From Catellicoccus marimammalium M35/04/3 (GTDB taxonomy: Bacteria > Bacillota > Bacilli > Lactobacillales > Catellicoccaceae), in assembly GCF_000313915.1 (NCBI RefSeq), contig NZ_AMYT01000021.1:62001-126000 (forward strand): a stretch of DNA of 64,000 bases, in the 5' to 3' direction. Under the pieces are notes generated by a model, which worked only from the letters and a program-made list of their open reading frames with translations, had not been told where the DNA came from and did not search any database. Positions within the stretch are counted from its first letter, which is position 1, and the number at the start of each line of letters is the position of its first letter. A program made the translations under genes and the position numbers. Shown one piece after another: positions 36,574 through 44,445 of the stretch.

Positions 36574-36591
36574 GAAAAAAGGAGAAAAACG

Positions 36592-38700
36592 ATGGAAAAA
36601 CAAGTATTTGAAACAACTTTTGCTGGCCGCTCATTAATCGTGGAAGCAGGACAGCTAGCACAACAAGCGAATGGAGCAGTTCTTGTTCGCTTTGGCGATA
36701 CTGTGGTACTTTCTGCTGCAGTAGGAACAAAAGAAGCCATTGATGGTGATTTCTTCCCACTAACTGTCAATTATGAAGAGAAAATGTATGCGGCAGGAAA
36801 AATCCCTGGTGGTTTTATTAAACGTGAAGGACGTCCAAGTGAACATGCAACCTTAACCGCTCGTTTAATTGACCGTCCAATTCGTCCAATGTTTGAAGAA
36901 GGATATCGAAATGAAGTTCAAATCACGAATGTCGTCTTAAGTGTTGATCCAGATAACACACCAGAAATGACAGCGATGTTAGGTTCTTCTTTAGCGTTAT
37001 GTATTTCTGATATTCCATTTGGCGGACCAATTGCTGGAGTGAATGTAGGTCGTGTGGATGGAAAATTAATAATCAATCCAACGGTTGAAGAATGGGAACA
37101 AAGTGATATTCACTTAAGCGTAGCTGGAACTAAAGAAGCAATCAACATGGTAGAAAGTGATGCTTGTGAAGTTTCAGAAGAAGAAATGTTAGAAGCCTTA
37201 TTATTTGGTCATGAAGCAATTAAAACTTTATGTGACTTCCAATTAGAAATTCAAAAAGCAATTGGAAAAGAAAAAATGGAAGTAACTTTAGCTTCTGTTG
37301 ACCCAGAACTAGAAGCAGAAATTATGGACCGTTACAAAGAAGAAATGTTGGCAGCGATTCAAACCAAAGATAAACAAGAACGCGGCGAAAAAGTCGATGC
37401 TTTACGTCAACGTGTTAATGAAGTTTATGAAGCAAACACAGTTGAAATGACAAGTAAAGAATCCGAAGCGTATATGAAAGAAGTCAATCAAATCGTCGAT
37501 GCGATTGAAAAAGTAGAAGTACGTCGTTTAATTACAGAAGAAAAAGTTCGTCCCGATGGCCGTAAAATTGATGAAATCCGTCCTTTAGCAGCAGAAGTAG
37601 ATTTATTACCACGTGCTCATGGATCTGGTTTATTCACGCGTGGACAAACACAAGCCTTATCTGTCACAACTTTAGCACCATTATCAGAAGCACAAGTGAT
37701 TGATGGATTAGGAGCAGAAGAAAGCAAACGCTTTATCCATCATTACAATTTCCCACAATTCTCTGTCGGTTCTACCGGTCGTGCAGGTAGCCCAGGACGT
37801 CGTGAAATTGGACATGGTGCTCTAGGAGAACGTGCTTTAAAACATGTGATTCCAAGTGAAAAAGATTTCCCTTATGCGATTCGTACAGTCGCTGAAGTAC
37901 TAGAATCTAACGGTTCTAGTTCACAAGCAAGTATCTGTGCTGGAACCTTATCTTTAATGGCTGCAGGGGTACCAATCAAAGCACCAGTAGCAGGAATTGC
38001 GATGGGCTTAATTATGGATGAAACTACTGGAAATTACACAGTGTTAACTGATATCCAAGGATTAGAAGACCACTTAGGAGATATGGACTTTAAAGTGGCA
38101 GGAACCGCTGAAGGAATTACAGCCTTACAGATGGACATTAAGATTAAAGGAATTACGAAAGAAATTTTAGAAGAAGCATTAGCCCAAGCAAAATTAGCTC
38201 GTTTCCAAATCTTAGATGTTTTACATCAAGCGATTAAAGAACCAAGAAAACACTTAAGTCAATATGCACCAAAAATTAAGACTTTCATGATTAAACCAGA
38301 AAAAATCAAAGAAGTTATCGGTAAAGGTGGCGACACCATCAATTCTATTATTGAAGCTACCGGCGTGAAAATTGATATTGAACAAGATGGACAAGTTAGC
38401 GTCTTTTCTGAAGATGAGGCAATGATTGATCGTGCTTGTGCAATGATTGATGACATTGTCCGTGAAGCAGAAGTAGGACAAGTCTATGATGCCAAAGTGG
38501 TTCGTATTGAAAAATATGGCGCATTTGTGAATTTATTTGGCGATAAAGATGCATTATTACATATTTCTCAAATTTCTAAAGAACGCATTAACAATGTAGA
38601 AGATGTTTTAAAACTAGGAGATACGATTAAAGTAAAAGTAACAGAAATTGATGATAAAGGTCGTATCAATGTTTCTCACAAAGTCTTAGAAAATGAATAA
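36592..38700 (+). CDS. pnp: Polyribonucleotide nucleotidyltransferase (PNPase)
   Basis: Phosphorolytic 3'-5' exoribonuclease of the degradosome. 702 residues: two RNase PH domains (first with [19 protein letters not shown], second with [16 protein letters not shown] and [20 protein letters not shown]), the helical linker, a KH domain ([17 protein letters not shown]) and an S1 domain ([18 protein letters not shown]). AAAGGAG precedes the ATG. All catalytic blocks are intact. Confidence 0.98.
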   Translation: MEKQVFETTFAGRSLIVEAGQLAQQANGAVLVRFGDTVVLSAAVGTKEAIDGDFFPLTVNYEEKMYAAGKIPGGFIKREGRPSEHATLTARLIDRPIRPMFEEGYRNEVQITNVVLSVDPDNTPEMTAMLGSSLALCISDIPFGGPIAGVNVGRVDGKLIINPTVEEWEQSDIHLSVAGTKEAINMVESDACEVSEEEMLEALLFGHEAIKTLCDFQLEIQKAIGKEKMEVTLASVDPELEAEIMDRYKEEMLAAIQTKDKQERGEKVDALRQRVNEVYEANTVEMTSKESEAYMKEVNQIVDAIEKVEVRRLITEEKVRPDGRKIDEIRPLAAEVDLLPRAHGSGLFTRGQTQALSVTTLAPLSEAQVIDGLGAEESKRFIHHYNFPQFSVGSTGRAGSPGRREIGHGALGERALKHVIPSEKDFPYAIRTVAEVLESNGSSSQASICAGTLSLMAAGVPIKAPVAGIAMGLIMDETTGNYTVLTDIQGLEDHLGDMDFKVAGTAEGITALQMDIKIKGITKEILEEALAQAKLARFQILDVLHQAIKEPRKHLSQYAPKIKTFMIKPEKIKEVIGKGGDTINSIIEATGVKIDIEQDGQVSVFSEDEAMIDRACAMIDDIVREAEVGQVYDAKVVRIEKYGAFVNLFGDKDALLHISQISKERINNVEDVLKLGDTIKVKVTEIDDKGRINVSHKVLENE

Positions 38701-38703
38701 ATC

Positions 38704-38734
38704 AAAAAAGCAGGAGAAATCCTGCTTTTTTTTT
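38704..38734 (+). terminator. Terminator after pnp
   Basis: 12-bp stem (38704-38715 with 38720-38731) capped by a GAAA tetraloop, long T run. Confidence 0.95.
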
Positions 38735-38793
38735 GTTAAAATTGCTTTTTTATTATTGAATCTATCTTTTTTTAACAAAATCTTAAGAAATAA

Positions 38794-38863
38794 AAAGGAG
38801 AAAAACTCTTGATTCTAAAAGAGTTTTTGTTCAAAAAGCAAACATTATCCTCTTTATTTTAAG
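38794..38863 (+). other. Hairpin and possible 17-codon leader ORF before the ABC transporter
   Basis: In this 243-base gap AAGGAG (38795-38800) is followed by a 10-bp hairpin (38801-38810 with 38819-38828) ending in a T run. A TTG at 38809 opens a 17-codon frame ending at TAA 38860-38862. It could be an attenuator, a stray terminator or nothing; the nearest strong-looking promoter lies downstream of it. Confidence 0.3.
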
Positions 38864-38881
38864 AATTTTTTATTGTTTTAA

Positions 38882-38911
38882 TTGTTTTTTTATAAGGTAG
38901 TAAGATACAAT
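38882..38911 (+). promoter_or_regulatory. Promoter of the amino-acid ABC transporter
   Basis: TTGTTT (38882-38887), 18 bases, TACAAT (38906-38911), about 33 bases before the start codon. Confidence 0.55.
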
Positions 38912-38943
38912 GGTAAACAATAATCAAAAGGAGGATTAGAAAA

Positions 38944-40362
38944 ATGAAAAAACGAATAACAATATTATTATTGATGCTTCTAGGTTTATTTTTCTCTTGG
39001 TCTGTAAACGCGGCAGAAAAGGAGTACAAAATTGGGATGGATGTTACTTATGCCCCCTTTGAATTTACCAATGATAAAGGAAAACTAGAAGGAATCGATG
39101 TTGATATTTTAAAAGCGATTGCCAAAGAAGAACATTTAAAATTACAGCTCGATACAATTGGTTTTAATGGTGCTGTTCAAGCAGCAGAAGCAGGACAAAT
39201 CAACGGAATTATGGCTGGAATGATGATTACAGAAGAAAGAAAGCAACACTTTAATTTTTCTAATCCTTACTTCAAGTCAGGAGTAGTAATGATATCCAAA
39301 CCAGGGAGTCGTTATACCTCACTTGCTTCTACTCGTGGACAAAAAATAGCGATTAAAACAGGAACAGCTGCGGCAGCGTATGCTCAAGAACTACAAAAAA
39401 AATATCAATGGAAGTTAGTAACTTTTGATGAGACAAACAATGTCTTTAACGATGTGTTAACAGGAAATGCAGTAGCTTGTTTTGAAGAAGAACCCATCGC
39501 TCGCTATTCTATTAAAACAGGAGTGAAACTTCAAGTACAAACCAAAGCTGCCAAAACAGGATATTATGGCTTTGCAGTAAAAAAAGGAACAAATGGAGAA
39601 TTGTTAGCTGCGTTTAACCGCGGACTAGCTAAAATTAAGAAAAATGGGGAATATGATCGAATCTTAAGTCATTATTTATCCAATGAGGTTGCAGAAAAAA
39701 ATAAGAGTACAGAAAAACCATTCTTTACTCTTTTTAAAGAGAATGCTCCTCTTTTAATGAAAGGATTAAAATTAACCTTATTACTTAGTGTTTTAGGGAT
39801 TTTAGGAGCGACGGTTGTTGGAATTTTGATTGGTTTATTAGGAGTAATGCCAAATAAACTTTGTCATGGATTATCCGAAATTTTTATTTATACCTTCCGT
39901 GGGTTACCCGTAATTGTTTTAGCATTATTTATCTATAGTGGTTTTCCTCTAATATTAGGATTTAAGATTCCGGCAATGATTGCTGGAGTCATTACCCTTT
40001 CTTTAAATGAAGGAGCCTACATCGCTGCTTTTGTAAAAGGAGGAATTCAAGCAGTAGATAAAGGTCAAATGGAAGCAGCGCGTAGTTTAGGATTGTCTTA
40101 TGGTCAAGCCTTGATGAAAATTGTCTTACCACAAGGGTTAAAATTAATGATTCCTTCTTTTGTCAACCAATTTATTATGACGTTAAAAGATACTTCTATT
40201 TTATCAGTAATTGGTTTATTGGAATTAACACAAATGGGGAAAATGATTATTGCTCGTAATATGGAAGGATTTAGAATTTGGATGATGGTCGCGATTATTT
40301 ATGTGGTGATTATTACCTTATTAACATTACTCAGTCAATGGCTACAAAAGAAGGTGAAATAA
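38944..40362 (+). CDS. Amino-acid ABC transporter, fused substrate-binding protein and permease
   Basis: 472 residues. An N-terminal signal peptide or anchor (to about residue 24, ending VNAAE), a type-3 solute-binding domain (about 27-250; [39 protein letters not shown]), then an inner-membrane permease (about 265-472) with several helices and the EAA loop ([25 protein letters not shown]). This is the GlnP-type fusion known from lactic acid bacteria, here with a single binding domain. The ligand is a polar amino acid, likely glutamine or a relative, which cannot be fixed from sequence. AGGAGG precedes the ATG. The ATPase gene follows after one base. Confidence 0.92.
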   Translation: MKKRITILLLMLLGLFFSWSVNAAEKEYKIGMDVTYAPFEFTNDKGKLEGIDVDILKAIAKEEHLKLQLDTIGFNGAVQAAEAGQINGIMAGMMITEERKQHFNFSNPYFKSGVVMISKPGSRYTSLASTRGQKIAIKTGTAAAAYAQELQKKYQWKLVTFDETNNVFNDVLTGNAVACFEEEPIARYSIKTGVKLQVQTKAAKTGYYGFAVKKGTNGELLAAFNRGLAKIKKNGEYDRILSHYLSNEVAEKNKSTEKPFFTLFKENAPLLMKGLKLTLLLSVLGILGATVVGILIGLLGVMPNKLCHGLSEIFIYTFRGLPVIVLALFIYSGFPLILGFKIPAMIAGVITLSLNEGAYIAAFVKGGIQAVDKGQMEAARSLGLSYGQALMKIVLPQGLKLMIPSFVNQFIMTLKDTSILSVIGLLELTQMGKMIIARNMEGFRIWMMVAIIYVVIITLLTLLSQWLQKKVK

Positions 40363-40363
40363 C

Positions 40364-41098
40364 ATGGAAGTAAAAATTCAAGCAAAAGAAATTCATAAAA
40401 AATATAAAAAAAATCACGTGTTAAAAGGGATTGATTTAACCATCCATCAAGGAGAAGTCGTTGTACTGATTGGACCTTCAGGATCTGGAAAAAGTACTTT
40501 TTTACGTTGCTTAAATTATTTAGAAGAGCCAACTTCAGGCACAGTGAGCATTGATGGAGAACAATTAGCAGAGGATAAGAAATTAAATAATTTGCGCAAA
40601 AAAGTAGGGATGGTTTTTCAACATTTCCATTTATTTGAGCATATGACGGTAGGAGAAAATATTGCTTTTGCTCCTCGATTGTTACGTGTTTTAAAGACAA
40701 AAGAAGACATCAATACAAGAGTGGAAGACTTACTCGCTCAAGTAGGACTATCTGAGAAAAAAGAAGCGATGCCACATCAGCTATCTGGAGGACAAAAACA
40801 ACGTGTGGCCATTGCTCGCTCTCTAGCGATGAATCCAGAAGTTATCTTATTTGATGAACCAACAAGTGCATTAGACCCAGAAATGGTTGGTGATGTTTTA
40901 GATGTGATGAAGCAGTTAGCCAAAGAGGGAATGACAATGGTAATTGTGACTCATGAAATGGGCTTTGCACGTCAAGTAGCCGATCGAGTGGTCTTTATGG
41001 CAGAAGGAGTGATTGTAGAAGAAGGAACTCCAAGTGAAATTTTTGATACGCCAAAAGAGGAACGAACCAAACAATTTTTAGCGAAAGTATTAAAATAA
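40364..41098 (+). CDS. Polar amino-acid ABC transporter ATP-binding protein
   Basis: 244-residue GlnQ/ArtM-type ATPase: Walker [10 protein letters not shown] near residue 39, Q-loop [13 protein letters not shown], signature [14 protein letters not shown], Walker [15 protein letters not shown] and H-loop VTHEMGFA. It pairs with the fused binding-protein/permease immediately upstream, forming a complete two-gene transporter. A terminator follows. Confidence 0.96.
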   Translation: MEVKIQAKEIHKKYKKNHVLKGIDLTIHQGEVVVLIGPSGSGKSTFLRCLNYLEEPTSGTVSIDGEQLAEDKKLNNLRKKVGMVFQHFHLFEHMTVGENIAFAPRLLRVLKTKEDINTRVEDLLAQVGLSEKKEAMPHQLSGGQKQRVAIARSLAMNPEVILFDEPTSALDPEMVGDVLDVMKQLAKEGMTMVIVTHEMGFARQVADRVVFMAEGVIVEEGTPSEIFDTPKEERTKQFLAKVLK

Positions 41099-41113
41099 AG
41101 AAATGAAAAAAGT

Positions 41114-41146
41114 AAAGAGAGAGGAAATTTTCCTTTCTCTTTTTTA
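41114..41146 (+). terminator. Terminator after the ABC transporter
   Basis: About 14-bp purine/pyrimidine stem with one wobble pair (starting 41114), followed by a T6 run. Confidence 0.85.
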
Positions 41147-41196
41147 TTACGAGGAAGTAAAGGTTGATTTTGAAGAGTGAAATTTTCGCTATTCAA

Positions 41197-41205
41197 TGGT
41201 AAAAT
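41197..41205 (+). promoter_or_regulatory. Extended -10 promoter of mreCD
   Basis: TGGTAAAAT 38 bases before the mreC start; no good -35 seen. Confidence 0.5.
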
Positions 41206-41243
41206 GAAAGAAGTATTGACGAAAGAAGGAGGGAGGGCCAACT

Positions 41244-42116
41244 GTGAAAAACGCCAAAATTAGTAAAAAAATCATTATTACGATTATTATTGCTTTGTTA
41301 GTGATTGCGTTAGTGATTTTCTCAACGATTGGCTTACGTTCTGGTAAATCAAGTAAATATCAATCAATGGTCGATGATGGAATGGCAATGGTTGACCGAG
41401 TGATTTCAGCACCGCTACGTGGAATTCATGCGATGGTAGATTCTGTGCATACCGTTTTTACTACGATGGAAGAAAATGAACAACTGAAAAAACGAATTGA
41501 TAATTATACCAATTTAGAAGCACAAAATGAAGCTTATCGAGATGAAAACAAAGCGTTGCGTGCACAATTAGAAATGAATGAAACCTTAACCAATTATGAT
41601 ACTGTGACGGCAAGTGTTATTAATCGCTCTCCAGATAATTGGCAAAATATTTTAATCGTGGATTGTGGAACGAAGCAGGGAGTCAAAGAAGGAATGGCTG
41701 TTATGGGATCAAAAGGTTTAATTGGTCGTGTCATTCAAGCCAATCGTACAACAAGTAAAGTGCAATTATTGATTTCTTCTGATAATAAGAGCAGTCATTA
41801 TCCAGTAATGATTCAAAATAAAGGAACAGAAGTTTACGGATTACTAGATTCTTATTCTTCAAAAGATAATGCTTATATTGTCAAACAGTTGACGAGCGAT
41901 AGTCATGTCAAAGAAGGAGATCGTGTCATTACTTCTGGGTTAGGAGGACGTTCACCAAAAGGATTATTTGTCGGTACCGTCCAAAAAGTGAAAAAGGACC
42001 GTTATGGACTAAATAAAGAAGTGTATGTCCGTCCTGCAGGATCAATGTACGATATCAGTGTAGTTACGGTGATTAAACGTTTAGCAACAGAAAGTGAGTC
42101 AGAAAATGAATCCTAA
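41244..42116 (+). CDS. mreC: Cell-shape protein MreC
   Basis: Bitopic scaffold of the peripheral wall-synthesis complex. 290 residues: short cytoplasmic start, one transmembrane helix (IIITIIIALLVIALVIFSTIG), a coiled coil (about 75-115) and the beta-rich C-terminal domain with VINRSPDNWQNILIVDCGTKQGVKEG split over IVDCGTKQGV and GLIGRV. The start is a GTG after GGAGGGAGGG. No mreB precedes it, which fits ovoid cocci that keep MreCD without MreB. It overlaps mreD. Confidence 0.96.
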   Translation: MKNAKISKKIIITIIIALLVIALVIFSTIGLRSGKSSKYQSMVDDGMAMVDRVISAPLRGIHAMVDSVHTVFTTMEENEQLKKRIDNYTNLEAQNEAYRDENKALRAQLEMNETLTNYDTVTASVINRSPDNWQNILIVDCGTKQGVKEGMAVMGSKGLIGRVIQANRTTSKVQLLISSDNKSSHYPVMIQNKGTEVYGLLDSYSSKDNAYIVKQLTSDSHVKEGDRVITSGLGGRSPKGLFVGTVQKVKKDRYGLNKEVYVRPAGSMYDISVVTVIKRLATESESENES

Positions 42117-42639
42117 GCCAAGTTATACAAAATTTAAATGGTTTTTCCCTATTTTAGGAATTTTATTTGTCCTATTAGATGGTCGTCTGACGATGCTCTT
42201 TTCATTTTTTTCTAATTCACGAAATATTTGTAGCGTTCAATTTTTATTACTATTAATTATTGTGGCTTATTTTTGTTTTGGAGCCCATTTTTACTTGTAT
42301 ACTTGGACGATTGTTTTTGGTGTCTTATATGACTTGTACTATTATGGAAATGTAGGGATTTTTGCCTTTTGTTTACCAATGATGGTCTTTTTATTAAATC
42401 ATATGATTCATTACGTACGCCCAAGTCTTTCAGCGTATATGATGATTTTTCTACTATGTACGATTTGGGTATTATATGGTAGTTACTTTATGCAATGTAT
42501 CTTCCAAATTGTCCAAATTGACTTTGTAGGATATATGGTTTTATATGCAGCACCGACGTTATTATTTAGTGCTTTAGTTTATTATATTGCCTTACTTTAT
42601 GGCCGACGTTTCTTTTTACATCGTCCTTTAGTTGCATAA
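42106..42639 (+). CDS. mreD: Cell-shape membrane protein MreD
   Basis: 177-residue polytopic membrane protein with five to six hydrophobic segments and almost no soluble region, partner of MreC. The family is poorly conserved; the call rests on the size, topology, the IVFGVLYDLYYYGNVGI segment typical of MreD and the overlap of its ATG (42106) with the mreC end. Confidence 0.9.
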   Translation: MNPKPSYTKFKWFFPILGILFVLLDGRLTMLFSFFSNSRNICSVQFLLLLIIVAYFCFGAHFYLYTWTIVFGVLYDLYYYGNVGIFAFCLPMMVFLLNHMIHYVRPSLSAYMMIFLLCTIWVLYGSYFMQCIFQIVQIDFVGYMVLYAAPTLLFSALVYYIALLYGRRFFLHRPLVA

Positions 42640-42640
42640 A

Positions 42641-42679
42641 AAAAAACTCCAAGGAAGTTAGTTTTCTTTGGAGTTTTTT
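42641..42679. terminator. Bidirectional terminator between mreD and the DAGK-family gene
   Basis: About 15-bp stem with a wobble pair, AAAAAA on one side and TTTTTT on the other, so it can act on both convergent units; it includes the last codons of the minus-strand gene. Confidence 0.88.
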
Positions 42680-43623
42680 GTTTCCCAAAAGTATTGATAG
42701 CTTGGCATTAAACGCAGATCAATCGGTTGTGGATTCCAAATTTGTCCATCAAAATGAAGATATTGTGGTACTGTCGAAATGATTCGTAACTGTTTTCCTT
42801 CTCCTGTAAAAATTAAAGGAGAATTTTGTGGGCGATGACGCCATAAAGAAAAAGCAATACGAATTAGATGTAACCAAGAGCGTTTTTCAATGATCATAAA
42901 TTCTGATTCTACTTTTGTATTTTCTTCTAAGTTTTCTTCTTCAATAGAAAAGAAATGTTTTCGATTCGTGACAGAACAAAAAAGAGTATGAGGGAAATTC
43001 CATTTTCTTCCTTGATATTCTAAACAAATAGGAAATCCATTATGAAAAGAGATATTTTTCATCACGGTATAAAATTTAGGCATAAAATAAAAAGGATGAA
43101 TTTTAAATAATTGATTTCTTTTTCGTTCTTGCACATTTTTTTCAATTTCCGCTGAAAGTCCAATTCCTAAATGAGAAAAGCAAATGCCAGAAGCTTGCGA
43201 AACTTGTTCTTGATAATATAAGGTATGCATCGCCATTGGCTCTTTTGTTGCTAAAATCTGTTGAATTCGTTTTTTGGGAGATGTAGTAATTCCACAATTT
43301 TTTGTAAATTCATTTTTAATTACAGGAATATAAGCAATCGGAATTGTCGGGTCTTGAATCGTATTAATAATTTCATGTAAAGTACCTTCTCCACCAATCA
43401 CAATCAAAAGAGGAAAAGGTTTACCTTCTTCTTCTTGTGGCCAAGAGACTAATTTTTTTTCTTCTAATAATTCATGAATTAACATTCGTTCATGAAAAGG
43501 ATAAGCGGTATAAATTGCCTCATAAGAAATATCTTGTTCATCTAGATATTGAGTTACTTCACGTGCCACACGTTTTCCATTTCCGTTTCCTGCTTGTTCA
43601 TTAATTAATAAGTAAAGCCACAT
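42658..43623 (-). CDS. Divergent diacylglycerol kinase-family protein
   Basis: 321 residues. The N-terminus (INEQAGNGNGKRV) and the fold match the YegS/DgkB lipid kinase family, but key motifs differ: the nucleotide motif GGDGT-x2-E reads GGEGTLHE, the following P-x-GT-x-NDF-A motif reads PVIKNEFTKN, and the late DGE reads DGQ. These positions contact ATP and metal in active relatives, so activity may be lost or altered. Strong GGAGG before the ATG at 43623. It is 18 bases downstream of a CBS-domain gene and likely co-transcribed with it. A lipid substrate or a regulatory role cannot be decided. Confidence 0.75.
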   Translation of the reverse strand: MWLYLLINEQAGNGNGKRVAREVTQYLDEQDISYEAIYTAYPFHERMLIHELLEEKKLVSWPQEEEGKPFPLLIVIGGEGTLHEIINTIQDPTIPIAYIPVIKNEFTKNCGITTSPKKRIQQILATKEPMAMHTLYYQEQVSQASGICFSHLGIGLSAEIEKNVQERKRNQLFKIHPFYFMPKFYTVMKNISFHNGFPICLEYQGRKWNFPHTLFCSVTNRKHFFSIEEENLEENTKVESEFMIIEKRSWLHLIRIAFSLWRHRPQNSPLIFTGEGKQLRIISTVPQYLHFDGQIWNPQPIDLRLMPSYQYFWETKNSKEN

Positions 43624-43641
43624 AAGAGACCTCCTTTCTCC

Positions 43642-44268
43642 TTAGGGAAGAGTCAAAAGATGATCGATTTTAAAATGTCGTTTTTCTAATTTACGTAAAC
43701 ATTCTCGTAAGTTTTTTTCAGTTGTCTCCTGACCTAATAATAAAAGTAATTGTTTATGTCCAACAGGGGATGCATTAGTTAATGACATACACCCCAACAC
43801 TTCACAACGACGATGAATTACTTTTGATAATTGATACATAGCTCGATCCACATTTTCATAATCAAGAGTTAGTACGTATTTTGCATGGTCAAAAGACCAA
43901 ATTTTTTCTAACAATTTCATAAATGAATGATGACGCAAAATACCAATAAAATGATGTTGTTCATTTAGAACTGCTAAATAAGGAAGATTCCCAAACTGAA
44001 AAAGAGTTTGTAATAAGCAGTCTTTTTTTGTAATATATTTGTTTGTGTTTTTAATAAATTGAGTAATGGATGTAGTGGAATTTGGATCTTTTGCTAAATG
44101 CTTATATAAATCCAGTAAGTAAATATTTCCACGAAATATTTGATGAGTTTTATCTAAAACAGGTAAAACATCATCTTCTGAATAAACAAAGGCTTTTAGC
44201 GCATCTTGCAAATCCATACTTTCATCTAGTACACTCAGTTGTTTGGTAGGGATTACAATCTCTGCCAT
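43642..44268 (-). CDS. CBS-domain protein, CbpA-like (possible cyclic-di-AMP binder)
   Basis: 208 residues: a pair of CBS motifs in the N-terminal two thirds (LQDALKAFVYSEDDVLPVLD, and FGNLPYLAVLNEQHHFIGIL) followed by a C-terminal ACT-like region (KYVLTLDYENVDRAMYQLSKV). The size and layout match the CbpA group of CBS proteins described as cyclic-di-AMP-binding in Listeria and lactic acid bacteria; ligand binding is inferred. It is the first gene of a two-gene minus-strand unit with the DAGK-like gene. Confidence 0.65.
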   Translation of the reverse strand: MAEIVIPTKQLSVLDESMDLQDALKAFVYSEDDVLPVLDKTHQIFRGNIYLLDLYKHLAKDPNSTTSITQFIKNTNKYITKKDCLLQTLFQFGNLPYLAVLNEQHHFIGILRHHSFMKLLEKIWSFDHAKYVLTLDYENVDRAMYQLSKVIHRRCEVLGCMSLTNASPVGHKQLLLLLGQETTEKNLRECLRKLEKRHFKIDHLLTLP

Positions 44269-44315
44269 CCTTATCCTTCACCTTCTCATAAATTTTTCGT
44301 ACTCATTATTTTCTT

Positions 44316-44324
44316 ATTATATCA
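44316..44324 (-). promoter_or_regulatory. Extended -10 promoter of the cbpA-like unit
   Basis: Minus-strand TGATATAAT about 45 bases before the start codon. Confidence 0.6.
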
Positions 44325-44362
44325 TAATTTATGACGAAGACAGAAAATATGAGAACTTATAG

Positions 44363-44391
44363 ATGACAGAAACGTAATAAAATAGTACGAT
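44363..44391 (+). promoter_or_regulatory. Possible clpC promoter
   Basis: ATGACA (44363-44368), 17 bases, TACGAT (44386-44391). The -10 is weak; predicted start is just upstream of the palindrome at 44406. Confidence 0.45.
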
Positions 44392-44405
44392 AATAATTAG
44401 TATTA

Positions 44406-44428
44406 TTTTTGTATGAAGTATACAAAAA
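44406..44428 (+). promoter_or_regulatory. Palindromic operator-like site upstream of clpC
   Basis: Perfect inverted repeat with 9-bp arms (TTTTTGTAT, 5-base spacer GAAGT, ATACAAAAA), 17 bases before the clpC ATG. A second smaller inverted repeat AATAAT-TAGT-ATTATT lies at 44392-44407. No CtsR heptad repeat (GGTCAAA type) is present. Confidence 0.5.
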
Positions 44429-44445
44429 GATAGGAGGAAAATGAC

